From the NCBI GenBank assembly GCA_963832725.1, contig CAWHVG010000005.1, positions 2,728,001 through 2,792,000 of the forward strand: a stretch of DNA of 64,000 bases, written 5' to 3'. Below the pieces are notes generated by a model. It ran no database searches. It worked only from the letters and a program-made list of their open reading frames with translations, and was not told the origin of the DNA. A program made the position numbers and the translations under genes. Positions 55,506 through 64,000 of the stretch are shown piece after piece. The DNA is from JAEZBP01 sp963832725 (GTDB lineage Bacteria; Myxococcota_A; Polyangia; Polyangiales; Sandaracinaceae). The stretch's first letter is position 1; each line of letters opens with the position of its first letter.

Positions 55506-56339
55506 GTGGCGGCGCCGCCAAGAAGAGTGGTGATGATGACCTGGTTTGCGACAGTTCACAGGACCGAGGGTCAGGGCTGGGACTTCAGTGTCTTGGTGAC
55601 GGGTACGCTGGACGTCTATGTCCAGACAGACCCTTATTACTCGGGCGTGCCTCACGACGAACTAGAAAACCGTATCTGTCGCGTGCTATCAGATACGATC
55701 TTGTCCACGTGGAACACTATGAGTCATGCATGTGAGAATGGCGGGCAGCGGTACATGGTGCATTTCGGCATGCGCGTTCGTCAGGGCTCGAGTGCGCGAA
55801 TACGTGCCTTGGTCGATCGAATGGACTCCGTCCACCCAGAGGGCGCGCGTCAGCGCCTCTATTCTCGCGAAATCCACACACGTGCCGAGATTGCCAACAC
55901 CAACGCAGTCGCTGTATTCAGCAGAGCGAGCAACCCGCGACTCGGCGTTGTTCCTCCGGTTTCGCCCGATCACCGAGCACGACCGCGCTACGAGCCCCAA
56001 CCGTGGGCGGCAGTGATGATCCTCGGGCCCCATGCGTCGCGGTACACGATGGCCCACGAGGTCGGACACCTTCTCGGGCTCGGCGAGGGCTATCGGCTCT
56101 ATGTAACTCGCACCATTCGTTCAGGAGGGGTGGACCTCCCGGCCGCTCACGAACGCCGCACGATTCCGGAACAGGCAGGCACGCCGATGGCGATGCGGAC
56201 CGAGGCCGGTCGAGACGCAAATGAGGCGCAACTCGACGCCATCGTGGGCTATGCCCGTGCGGCGCTGCGCGCCGCCGGCAATGGCCGTCGCTACGGTCCG
56301 GCCGTGGACCAATACCGCGCGCGGTACGGCGAGGAATGA
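55506..56339 (+). CDS. Putative zinc metalloprotease (zincin) of an acquired two-gene module
   Basis: 277 residues from GTG 55506; ATG 55533 is a shorter start. The catalytic motif is near residue 184: HEVGHLLGLGEGYR, i.e. HExxH plus the downstream acidic/aromatic GLGExYR seen in zincins whose third ligand lies just beyond. An N-terminal domain (TVHRTEGQGWDFSVLVTG, VYVQTDPYY) and a Gly/Arg-rich tail flank it. No signal peptide is visible. Base composition and third codon positions are clearly less GC-rich than the backbone, and transposase remnants flank it, so horizontal acquisition is likely. It overlaps the next gene as ATGA. An effector or toxin role is possible but unproven. Confidence 0.8.
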   Translation: MAAPPRRVVMMTWFATVHRTEGQGWDFSVLVTGTLDVYVQTDPYYSGVPHDELENRICRVLSDTILSTWNTMSHACENGGQRYMVHFGMRVRQGSSARIRALVDRMDSVHPEGARQRLYSREIHTRAEIANTNAVAVFSRASNPRLGVVPPVSPDHRARPRYEPQPWAAVMILGPHASRYTMAHEVGHLLGLGEGYRLYVTRTIRSGGVDLPAAHERRTIPEQAGTPMAMRTEAGRDANEAQLDAIVGYARAALRAAGNGRRYGPAVDQYRARYGEE

Positions 56340-56827
56340 CTCGTCGTGCTCGATGGACGACCGCGATCCTCCTCGCCGCGACTGGCCTGCTCGCTGTGAC
56401 AGTGATCGGCTGGCACACAGACCAGTGCTACTGCTTGGGACATTGCCATGGTGAGACGCTCGACTGTGCGGGGGTGGAGCGCTGGCTCTCCGAAGTGTCC
56501 GCAGAGGATGTCCGCGGTGTGGTGGCAGCCCGGCGGAGAGTCCATCGCATCCGCTACGCGTACATCGGCGACCTGCCGTGTGGCTCGGAACGTTGGGATG
56601 TGGGCAGCACCGACCCTCGCGTATGGGAGGCGATCCAGCGGCGCGCCCGCGAACATCGGCCACTCACCGTGACGGTGCGGTATGTGAACGCTGCGGCCGA
56701 CAGCGACGAGATCGGTCTCGACGCGATGGGGATCGAAGCATCCGGATGGGAGGACTGGCGGCTGATGACGGACGGGCATCGGCTCGATGAGTGTCACGAT
56801 GAGGAGCGCGTGTCTCCGGCCCCGTGA
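56336..56827 (+). CDS. Single-TM Cys-rich protein coupled to the zincin
   Basis: 163 residues. Basic MTRRARW, one TM helix (TAILLAATGLLAVTVIGW, residues about 9-26) and an extracytoplasmic domain with CYCLGHCHGETLDC. These Cys and His residues could bind metal or form disulfides. It starts inside the stop of the metalloprotease gene (ATGA), so the two are made together, as partners, or as toxin and protective factor. Unknown family; AT-richer like its partner. Confidence 0.75.
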   Translation: MTRRARWTTAILLAATGLLAVTVIGWHTDQCYCLGHCHGETLDCAGVERWLSEVSAEDVRGVVAARRRVHRIRYAYIGDLPCGSERWDVGSTDPRVWEAIQRRAREHRPLTVTVRYVNAAADSDEIGLDAMGIEASGWEDWRLMTDGHRLDECHDEERVSPAP

Positions 56828-57063
56828 TGTGATCCGGGCTCCTCGACCCAGCTCCGCTGCAGAGCATTCTGAAGAGCGCGGCGTGCAGTTGCGTCACCTC
56901 GGGTCCGCCGCGGACACCCGAGGGTCGAAGGCGTACCCGGCCACCCAATCATCGCCAACCAGCGGCGGGCGGATAGGTGCGCTTGCCGAACATCGGCCAC
57001 CGTAGTCGAGGCCTGAAACCCCGGACGGTCTGAGGGTGGGTGCTCGACTCGGGAAGGTCGAGG

Positions 57064-57258
57064 ATGGAAGCGAGCAAGAGCATTGGGGCGGGGCGGCGGA
57101 GCTACACGGCCGGGCAGCGGGAGGAGATCCTGAGGGACGCGGCCGCGCTGGGGGTGTGCGAGGCGGCGCGCAAGCACGGTGTGCCGCAGCCGACGATCAG
57201 CAACTGGCGGCGGCGGCGGGTGGCGTGTTCGTCGCCGCGGTCGTGCTCCTCGCGATGA
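57064..57258 (+). pseudogene. Transposase helix-turn-helix fragment
   Basis: MEASKSIGAGRRSYTAGQRE, then EILRDAAALGVCEAARKHGV and TISNWRRR, is the HTH_IS3/IS66-type orfA DNA-binding domain. It is cut after the recognition helix and runs into unrelated sequence. No catalytic ORF follows in register. Confidence 0.7.
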
Positions 57259-57542
57259 GCTCGGCAGGGCTGCCGACACCCGCGACGCCGCCGCCCGCGC
57301 GGCAAACGCGGCGACGGTGGCGCTCGTTCTGGCAGGAGCATCTTCTCAGCTCGGCGCTCTTCATCGAGATGGTCGCGTCCCGGCAGGACTCGGTCCTCGA
57401 GCCCACGGAGATGCCCGGCGCGCTGCTCGAGCGCTTCGGCGGCGACTTGCTCAGCCGGACCACGGGGACGCTTCGGTTGTTCGCGCCGTGGACGACGGGT
57501 TCGGTCTCCCCCGAATCAGCACGCTTGGCGATGGTGCCATGA
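57225..57542 (+). CDS. Hypothetical protein, probably a gene fragment
   Basis: GTG 57225 gives 105 residues: a hydrophobic N-terminus (MFVAAVVLLAMSSAG), a basic linker and a helical C-terminus (WQEHLLSSALFIEMVASRQD, ALLERFGGDLLS). Third positions are G/C-rich, so it was coding. The start lies at the exact junction with the transposase fragment, so the true N-terminus may be lost. No family recognised. Confidence 0.4.
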   Translation: MFVAAVVLLAMSSAGLPTPATPPPARQTRRRWRSFWQEHLLSSALFIEMVASRQDSVLEPTEMPGALLERFGGDLLSRTTGTLRLFAPWTTGSVSPESARLAMVP

Positions 57543-57699
57543 CTCCGCGCAGAGCTTGGCCGTAGGGCTCGGAGCCACCCGTTCCGTAGGGTGATCCGCA
57601 CGGACCGAAGCATCGGATCTCCCGATGCGTCCGTGGAGGAGCTCGACATGGCCGATATGAGTCACGCGTCAGCACGCGGCGCGCTTTCGCTTCTCGATC

Positions 57700-58200
57700 G
57701 TGAGCCCGCTGATCACGTGCCCACCCCCACCCGGTGAGCTGGGGGCGCACCTCGCGTCCCTCGCGGCGCGGCGGTGGACGCATCCCACGACAGGGGAGGC
57801 GCTGCGATACGGCGTCTCGACGATCGAGCGGTGGTACTACGCGGCGAAGAACGAGGTTAGAGACCCCATCGAGGTGCTCGCGCGCAAGGTTCCCTCGCAC
57901 ACAGGTACGCATCCGTCGATGAGCTTCGAGCTGGCGAAGGCGCTCGAGCTCCAGTACCGGCAGCACCCGAGCTGGACGTACGAGCTGCACCGCGAGAACT
58001 TGCTCGCGCTCGCGAAGGAGCAGCCCGAGCTCGGGCGCGTGCCGAGCGCGACCACCGTCGCGCGCTACATGAAGAACCACGGCCTGGTGAAGCGCAAGGT
58101 GAAGCGCGGCGGGGACCCGACGTTCGAGCCTCGCGAGCGGCGCAGCTTCGAGGTGAGCCATGTGCATGCGCTCTGGCACTCCGACTACCACGTCGGCCGC
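57700..58200 (+). pseudogene. Truncated rve-type transposase
   Basis: About 165 residues with SLAARRWTHPTTGEALRYGV, STIERWYYAAKNEVRDPIE, SWTYELHRENLLALA and VSHVHALWHSDYH. These match the N-terminal half of an integrase-core transposase, ending at the first catalytic Asp region. Sequence then switches to an unrelated fragment. The frame is open upstream of GTG 57700 (RFRFSIVSPLI), so the N-terminus may also be missing. Confidence 0.8.
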
Positions 58201-58350
58201 CTCTCCATCGCGCACCAGCGCATCGGCGGGAGGCGGCGCGCTCTTCACGCCGAGCGACCTGCCCGACCGAGCGTTCGCCGGCTATCCGCCTCCACGCGCA
58301 CGACGAGCGTGGTGCGGGAGTTCGAGGCGCCGGATGGACCGCTGCTGCGC

Positions 58351-58875
58351 GTGGCGCTTCATCAACCCGCCCACCGCGTGGACCCGCGGCGTGCTGGTCG
58401 GCATGGACGGAACCCGCATGTGCAACGAGGAGCTCTACGGCTCGAAGAGCGGCGAGCACCTCGCGGACCGCTTCGGCGGCCGCGGCGTGCTGATCCTCGA
58501 TGCGGCGATGATGGACGCGGCGCGCGGCCAGATGCGCACCGAGCCGATGGGCGGCTTCCAGATCGTCTTCGGCGCCGCCAACAACTACCTGAACCACGTG
58601 AAGGCCGACTCGCTCGCGGCGCTGGCCGAGCGCTGCGGGATCGACCGCGCGCGCTTGGCGGAGACAGTCGCCGCCTACAACGAGGGCGTCGCGGAGGGAC
58701 ACGACGCGATGGGCAAGAGCGGCGACGCGCTCCATCCGATCGTGAAGGCGCCCTTCTACGCCATCGACTGCGACCTCGACACGGTCGCGTTCCCAACCCC
58801 CTGCATCACGCTCGGCGGACTGGTGGTCGACGGGCTGAGCGCGCGGGTGATCCGCGAGGACGGCGGCGCTCCGAT
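58351..58875 (+). pseudogene. FAD-binding oxidoreductase fragment (3-ketosteroid-dehydrogenase/fumarate-reductase type)
   Basis: About 170 residues in one frame: INPPTAWTRGVLVGMDGTRM, CNEELYGSKSGEHLADRFGG, GVLILDAAMMDAARGQ, RLAETVAAYNEGVAEGHD, and FPTPCITLGGLVVDGLSARV ending at APIPG. This is the substrate and C-terminal FAD region of FAD-binding-2 oxidoreductases. The N-terminal Rossmann GxGxxG half is missing, and the last FAD motif after APIPG is cut and fused to the next fragment. Confidence 0.75.
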
Positions 58876-58890
58876 CCCCGGCGCGAGCGG

Positions 58891-59534
58891 CACCTGGCGT
58901 TCTGGGGCGCGTTCATCGCGCCCAATCGGGTCACGTTCCACGGCCGGCGCGAGCACGCGAGCGGCGACACGGTGGTCCGCTACGTGACCATCTCCAGCGT
59001 CACCCCGGTCGGCGACGCGACATCCCGGCCATCGTCGAGTACGGCGTCCGCGGGGAGCACATCGCGTCGCTGCGCGCGTTCTGGGAGCCCTCGCGGGCCG
59101 TCTTCTGGCACGCTCGGCAGGGCGCGCGGGGGCTGCTCGGGCTCGGCAAGCACGGCCTGCCGATGACGGGCGGCCTCGGGATCGGCAGCGCGCTCTCGTT
59201 CTCGCGGGCGCTGAGACCGAGCGTGTCCAAGGCCGAAGCGAGCGCGCTCGCCGCGGGTCTGGCCACCGCGTCGCGCGCCGAGTGGCTTGCGCTGACCCGC
59301 GACGCGGAGGTTCGCGTGGCGTCGCGAGAGGGAGCGGAGCTCGACGACCCGGTCCGCGCGTGGGACGCGGCGCGGAAGGACGCGTCGGCGCTGGCGCCCG
59401 AAGAAGTGATCGCCGCCGGCGACCACCTCCCGTGTGTGCTCTCCGCGGGCGACACCTCGGCCGCCGTCCTCGCGCGGATCGACCGCGGCCGGATCGACCG
59501 GCTCCGCTGGGTGTGGTCGGTCGGGCCGCGCTGA
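58891..59534 (+). pseudogene. NTF2/SnoaL-like protein fragment with frame break near 59020
   Basis: HLAFWGAFIAPNRVTFHGRR and VVRYVTISSVTPVGDA in one frame continue as IPAIVEYGVRGEHIASLRAF and WEPSRAVFWHARQG in another. Restoring one G (GCGACGATCCCG) joins them into a protein of about 215 residues with two NTF2-like repeats and a C-terminal half (RAEWLALTRDAEVRVASREG). Its 5' end is fused directly to the FAD fragment, so the true start is missing. Both fragments could derive from a lipid or steroid catabolic locus (speculative). Confidence 0.55.
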
Positions 59535-59701
59535 GCGCTGGTCCTCGCGCGTGTCGCGGCCTCGAAGCGCTCGTCGGCGCAGCGCTTCCACACCGCCCCA
59601 GCGAGGTGGCATGTTTGTAACATTTCGGTGTCTGTGGCAGCGTGCTCTCGCGACCGGACCGCGGTCCGTCACCCCACCCAATCGCGCCACAGGGGGCCGA
59701 A

Positions 59702-61116
59702 ATGAGCGACGAGGACGAATACCGTCTACCCATCGGGTACTCCTGGCTCGGAGGGGGCTGAGCACCGCGGCCGTCATCACGATCGCGGCAGGTCTGGTCC
59801 TGCACCTGTCGATCAACGACGTCGACTACGCGAAGGTCGCGGCCGGCGGGTTGGCGCTCCTGCTCGCGTCGATCGGGATCCCACTCTCGCTCCGGGGACG
59901 ACGCTTCGCGAGCGCGGCGATCTGCGCGGCGTGCGCGCTGGGCGGGTTGGGGATGGTCGCTTTCTCGGGGATCTTGGACGGCGTCCTCGGCCCGTCGGTC
60001 GACGACGCGAGAGAGTTGCTCGCGCGGGAGAACGAGCTCACCGACATCGAGGTCACGCCCCTCGGCAACGGTGCGTTCGAGTTCACCGGGCGCAAGGGCT
60101 TCGACGTCTGCACCGGCAACCTGACCCTGGCGGGAGGCTTCGGCAGCCAGACCTCCGACGTGTCCATGAGCTGCGGTCTGCCCACCGATCCGGAGCAGCT
60201 CGAGGCCGTGTGTCGGGAAGGCAGCGCGGAGGCCTGCGATGAATCGTGCGAGCACCTGCGGCTCGCCGAGGAGGTCGACTGGGGGCGGATCGCCGCCATC
60301 GCGCGGCGTGGCTGCGAGCTCGGCGGAGCGTCGTCGTGCTTCTATCTCGGGGTCACGTCGGAGCGGGGCGATGACGCAGATTTGGCGGCGGCGCTGCGCG
60401 CGTACGACCGAGCGTGCGAAGGCGGCAGCACGACGGCCTGCCACAACGCGGGGTTGATGCACTTCAACGGCCGCGGCTGCGAAGCGGACCCGGCGATCGC
60501 CGCGGAGCGATGGCAGGCCGGCTGCGAGGGAGGATTCGCGCGTGCGTGTGAAGTGCTCGGCGAGAGCTACCGCGACGGAACGGGCGTGGAGCAGGACGCC
60601 CAGCGCGCGCGCCAGCTCTTCGAGTCGGCGTGCGAAGACGGGATCGGGTCCGGCTGCAACAACCTCGGCTCCCTCTACCTCCAGGGTCATCTCGGCGAGC
60701 GCGACGGGCCGAGAAGCCTCCCGTTCTTCGAGCGGGGATGCGACCTGGGGATCGTCGTGGGCTGTCGCGTCGCCGGCGAGCTGCTCGAGGGGAACGACGG
60801 AGTCCAAGCCAATCCGGCACGGGCGGTGACGCTGCTGGCTCGCGCCTGCGACGCGGAGGAGGGCGACGGAGACGCGTGTGCGCACCTCGGCCTGCTCCGG
60901 CACGAGGGCGCGGAAGGCGTCCCCGTCGACGAGGCGGCCGCGCTGCGGCGCTTCGAGCGGGCGTGCACGCTGCGCGACCGCTTCGGCTGCCGGAACGCGG
61001 GGATCATCTTCCGCGACGGGATCGGCACCGAGCGCGACGAAGCGCAGTGGCGGCGGCACTTCGAGCAGGCCTGCGATCTCGGGGACGAGGGCGCCTGCTC
61101 GGACCTCGGTCGCTGA
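59702..61116 (+). CDS. Membrane-anchored Sel1-repeat protein (frame broken in a G-run near 59755)
   Basis: ATG 59702 (MSDEDEYRLPIGYSWLG) runs into a G-run; one more G gives GGGLSTAAVITIAAGLVLHL and connects to the long ORF ending at 61116, about 471 residues. Two to three TM helices lie in the first 95 residues. About seven Sel1-like repeats follow with paired Cys (CELGGASSCFYLGVTSERG, CEGGSTTACHNAGLMHFNG, CEDGIGSGCNNLGSLYLQG). Cys at fixed positions in each repeat suggests disulfide-locked, extracytoplasmic helical repeats. Function: protein-interaction scaffold. Confidence 0.8.
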
Positions 61117-61260
61117 GCGGATAGGACTTTCCATCCCGGGAAACCGGTATGGCGCGGGTGGGGGTCGGTCGACACGAGGCGGGCATGAACCCCCTCGCGA
61201 GCCGGCGAGCGCTCGGTCGGAGCGTGGCGAAGAGCGTTCTGGAGAGAGTTAGGGGCGAGC

Positions 61261-61930
61261 TCACGCCGTGCAGACGGAACCGGACGGAGCGGTGCACCGG
61301 CGTCGCGACAGGGACTCTGCCGAACGCGAGTCGGAGCTGTCCGGCGATGGACGAGGCCGCCGCGGCGGTGCGCGAGCCCGGTCGTCCCCGCCGAGCTCGG
61401 CCATGACGCGCGCGATGTCGTCGGGCTCGGTGGCGACCTGGACGAGACGCATGCGGCCGCCGCAGCCGGGCACGGGCCAGCTCTCGATGTCGACCGCGAA
61501 CACGCGCTTCAGGAGCCAGGGCCAGGGGTGCCGGCTGGGCGGAGGCGGGGGCGCGAGCGGAGGCACGTCGCTGGGCATGAACAGCGGCAACTGCGCCTCC
61601 ACCGGTGCCGGCGCGCGGCCGGGCACGACCTCGGGCCGCACGCTGGCACGCCCGGCGAGCACGCCGTGGTAGCGCGTCATGTGAACGCGCGGCGGCGGGA
61701 TGAGCGCGCAGAGCCGGGCGACGCCGTATTGATTGGTGAGGGGCGAGGGGATTGAGCAGGACCGCGTGCGTGCCGTCCTTCCACGCCGCCTTGAAGCCCA
61801 GCTTCACGCGCCCATCGGGGTGCATCGACAGCCGCTCTTGCGAGAGCGGCGGCCGGGCCACGTAGCGGCAAAGGCGCTCGAGCCGCGCGCGGTCCCGACC
61901 ATCGAACGCCACCTTTGCATGAACATTCAC
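61261..61930 (-). pseudogene. C-terminal remnant of a large transposase (IS91/zinc-binding type)
   Basis: Two frames join: VNVHAKVAFDGRDRARLERL and CRYVARPPLSQERL, ending LLNPLA, then ARLCALIPPPRVHMTRYHGV and the C-terminal WLLKRVFAVDIESW and CGGRMRLVQVATEPDDIARV. The break near 61745 is a C-run (CCCC for CCC). It matches the C-terminal half of a Y2-like transposase abundant in myxobacterial genomes, with the zinc motif partly lost (WPVPGC). The N-terminal catalytic half is absent. Confidence 0.7.
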
Positions 61931-62104
61931 CCCACCGACCTCGGCGACCGGCTCGGTGGGGACCTCGAGCGCATGCGGCGGGCCCTCCTCATCGTGCAGA
62001 ACCTCGTCGCACAGCATGATGTGCCGACCGACATCGCGGAGTGCGTGGAGCTCCTGCGGGTCGAGCTCGACGAGACGCTCGAGGAGATCGGCGACCGGCG
62101 CTGA
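61919..62104 (+). CDS. Small acidic helical protein
   Basis: 61 residues (MNIHPTDLGDRLGGDLERMR ... ETLEEIGDRR) with strong G/C third-position bias and no stop-rich context. Helical, no signal or TM. Overlaps the 5' edge of the transposase remnant by about 12 bp in antisense. No family recognised. Confidence 0.5.
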   Translation: MNIHPTDLGDRLGGDLERMRRALLIVQNLVAQHDVPTDIAECVELLRVELDETLEEIGDRR

Positions 62105-62161
62105 ACGGAAACCCGACCGCCGTCTCGTGCGCGAGGCCGCCACGAGCGACGACGGCGCGGC

Positions 62162-62523
62162 GGTTGCGCACGCTGTTCGGCTATCTTTCGATCATCAGCC
62201 GGACGGGTGAGGACCCGGTTCACGAGGTCGCCACCCACCTGGGCGAGCCCCTGCAGGAGGAGATCATGGAGCTGGAGGAGATGCTCGCGCAGAAGATGCG
62301 GGAGGCGGGGCGCGCGGAGGGCCGTGTCGAAGGGCGCGCGGAGGGCCGTCTCGAAGGGCGCGCGGAGGGACGGACCGCGGTCCTGCTCAAGCTGTTCCAG
62401 CTGAAGTTCGGCGCGGTGTCGGACGAAGTCGAGCGTCGCGTTCGCGAGGCCACCGACGAAGAGGTCGATCGCTGGGCCGAGCGCGTCCTGACCGCCGAAT
62501 CGCTCGAGGAGGTGCTGCGCTGA
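62162..62523 (+). pseudogene. C-terminal fragment of an Rpn-family (PD-(D/E)XK nuclease/transposase-like) protein
   Basis: LRTLFGYLSIISRTGEDPVH, then a Gly-Arg-Ala-Glu repeat (EGRVEGRAEGRLEGRAEGR) encoded by near-identical 24-bp units, and LLKLFQLKFGAVSDEVERRV ... WAERVLTAESLEEVLR. This is the tail of Rpn/DUF4351-type proteins, whose N-terminal nuclease core is missing here. No credible start codon upstream within this frame. Confidence 0.65.
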
Positions 62524-62644
62524 GGGCCCCCTGACGGAAGAGCGGAGGCGCCGACCAATGACCCGACCGGCGTTGGCTCGATCGGTCGTCGTGTCGGGAC
62601 CGCGCTGCCGACTCGGGCATGCGCGGGAAGTGCGAAACCGGTTG

Positions 62645-62929
62645 CTACGGCCCCGCCGAGCCCGCGCGCTCCCAGGCTTCTTCGAAGGTCGCGGCCGAGA
62701 TCTCGAACTCGGCGAGCTCGTTCAGGTCCAGCGGTTGATCCGCGAGCCCGCCGTACTCGTCCTGCCACCTGGCCTCGTCGTAGCGGAGCATGGGTCCCTC
62801 GTCGTAGTCCTGACCTGCCTCGAGACGTTCCCGTCCTCGTCGAGCTCGAGGAACCACCACGATGGGGCCCCAGCCCGCGTGCTCATCCGCGCGGGGCTCG
62901 TCCCATCGTCGCTTGAAGTGTCTGACCAT
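62645..62929 (-). CDS. Conserved hypothetical protein (DUF6881-like), two compensating frame slips
   Basis: 94 codons from ATG 62929: MVRHFKRRWDEPRADEHAGW ... MLRYDEARWQDEYGGLADQ and LDLNELAEFEISAATFEEAW. In the middle the frame slips by one base at a CCCC run (near 62863) and slips back near 62815. In the corrected frame the middle reads WGPSWWFLELDEDGNVSRQV, the expected family sequence. Small cytoplasmic orphan, often found near polymorphic-toxin loci. Function unknown. Confidence 0.7.
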   Translation of the reverse strand: MVRHFKRRWDEPRADEHAGWGPIVVVPRARRGRERLEAGQDYDEGPMLRYDEARWQDEYGGLADQPLDLNELAEFEISAATFEEAWERAGSAGP

Positions 62930-62997
62930 CCCCGTTCCGCTTCCGCCTGCAAACGAGCAACGATACCGTACATCGCCGCCAGGCGACGGGACCGGCC

Positions 62998-63267
62998 GTG
63001 ACCATCTGGCACTTCAAGGGCGAGAAGATCTCGGAGGAGGGCCGCGAGGCGCGGTACCGCTTCTACCCCGACCACGTCATGGCGCCCGACGTGACGGGTG
63101 AGCTCACCGTGAACGTCGACACGTGGGAGTACGAGATCGTCCGCCCGGCACGGGCCGAGGAGATGGGCTTGGTTTCGACGGACGGGTACTGCGTGTCTGC
63201 GCTCGTCCACAAGCTCGAGAAGGCCGGCCCCGAGGAACTGCCGGCCGAGGTCTATTTCATCGCGTGA
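62998..63267 (+). CDS. Small hypothetical protein
   Basis: 89 residues from GTG 62998 (MTIWHFKGEKISEEGREARY ... ELPAEVYFIA). Mixed alpha/beta, good third-position bias, no signal or TM. Divergent from the DUF6881-like gene with 68 bp between starts. No family recognised; resembles orphan genes in toxin/immunity clusters. Confidence 0.6.
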   Translation: MTIWHFKGEKISEEGREARYRFYPDHVMAPDVTGELTVNVDTWEYEIVRPARAEEMGLVSTDGYCVSALVHKLEKAGPEELPAEVYFIA

Positions 63268-63797
63268 ACTGCACGCGGCCTCTTCGGAGTACGTTCGGCC
63301 GATATCGAGGCTGACCCCTCGATGCCCAATGGTCCTTGGCCTGACGCCCGCTCGACTCGGCCGATTGGGCTGCACTTGGCGCCAGCTGTCGAACGCAACG
63401 GTTACCGTCAGTCCGCCTGCGACGTGTTCGTCCTTGGCCCCATCGGTGCTGACTCCGAACACCCGTCTCCGCACGACGCGCTGCTCGAGCGCGTCTTCGG
63501 CGACGTCCGCCGCGGCGCCGCGCCGCAGCATCCTGCCGCCCCGTCTCGTCGACCGCGTCGCCCGGGCGAGCTGCTCGACAGAGGACCGCGCGGGGCGGCT
63601 GCCGGTGGCGAGCGCGATGAGCGGGCGCAGGCGTCGTAATCCGTCCGGCCTGCACCGAGCCCCGCATCCCTCGAGGCCTTCGCCCGAGGGTGAGACAGGA
63701 CCGCCAGCTGGGTGTGACGGGGCCACGGAGCGTCCGGAGGCCGGGCGGGAATCGAATGGCCCGCACCCTGCACCGGGCGGACATCGAAGGAGCACGG
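63268..63797. other. Gene-free stretch, 530 bp
   Basis: ORFs in all frames here are Arg/Ser/Pro-rich without a recognisable domain. It may be degraded mobile-element sequence; I see nothing I can name. Confidence 0.35.
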
Positions 63798-64000
63798 ATG
63801 CCCACTGCGAAGGACCTGCACAAGGCGGCGAAGACGGGTGACGTCGAGGCGGCGAGGCTGTGCCTCGACGCAGGCGTGAAGGCGAACGTGGAGCTGCGGA
63901 ATGCGACGCCCTTGCACGTCGCCGCCGCGAACCGCCGGGTCGAGCTCATCGAGTTCCTGATCGAACGGGGCGCGAAGCCCGACGGGAAGATCCTCGACGG
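63798..64000 (+). CDS. Ankyrin-repeat protein, 3'-truncated by window edge
   Basis: ATG 63798 follows AAGGAG at 63787-63792, a strong ribosome-binding site. The visible residues MPTAKDLHKAAKTGDVEAAR, LCLDAGVKANVELRNATPLH and VAAANRRVELIEFLIERG make two ankyrin repeats (xTPLHxAA). The gene continues past 64,000. Ankyrin proteins bind other proteins; the partner is unknown. Confidence 0.85.
   Translation, partial: MPTAKDLHKAAKTGDVEAARLCLDAGVKANVELRNATPLHVAAANRRVELIEFLIERGAKPDGKILD

Overview
The window is one contiguous, very GC-rich stretch, roughly 70 % GC by eye, with strong G/C at third codon positions. It most likely comes from a myxobacterium (Myxococcota, Polyangiales/Sandaracinaceae-like). 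The clues are MYXO-CTERM-like C-terminal tails (Cys motif, hydrophobic helix, Arg cluster), about two dozen MopE-type motifs (CDGLDNDCDG), many lipoproteins with Asp/Gly/Ala-rich linkers behind the lipobox, FHA-linked sigma-54 regulators and DUF4388-type response-regulator proteins. That placement is inferred from these family traits; no rRNA or tRNA gene is visible.

Layout. 0-7 kb: TPR proteins and a Kelch-type lipoprotein. 7-12 kb: an outer-membrane barrel candidate, a VOC protein, trpS, and small lipoprotein and membrane genes. 12-16.5 kb: divergent CAP-domain and secreted lipoproteins, then an FHA/sigma-54 activator coupled to a small membrane protein. 16.7-22.3 kb: rel/spoT, a secreted duplicated-domain protein, and an SDR carrying a 15-bp minisatellite. 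22.4-31.8 kb: a multi-PAS histidine kinase, IF-1 coupled to a GDPD, an APC-like transporter, a peroxiredoxin, and a Crp-family regulator coupled to a class II cAMP phosphodiesterase-like enzyme. 32-42.6 kb: a giant VWA/MopE/FGE ORF, then a receiver-repeat-TPR protein and YchJ. 42.9-49.6 kb: an SCP2-like and an MBL-like gene, a DUF2330 protein, and a His-rich Spy-like/two-component operon. 49.8-54.8 kb: a beta-helix lipoprotein, a second lipoprotein and a TetR regulator, linked by three copies of one palindrome. 54.8-64 kb: an accessory zone with a MITE-like element, transposase remnants, an AT-richer zincin/membrane-protein pair, chimeric gene fragments, a Sel1 protein and small orphan genes.

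Many genes look frameshifted. At least eight of the breaks share one signature: a single extra A turns GATC into GAATC on the plus strand, and removing it restores a smooth protein each time. Other breaks fall in C or G runs. These genes are therefore probably intact in the organism and the breaks are probably assembly or basecalling errors. I annotate them as single genes and state where the frame changes.

Functionally the chromosome backbone here is regulatory and envelope-directed: (p)ppGpp control, cAMP sensing and turnover, two-component envelope or metal sensing, and a large surface lipoprotein/MopE repertoire. The right-hand 9 kb is a recombination-scarred island.
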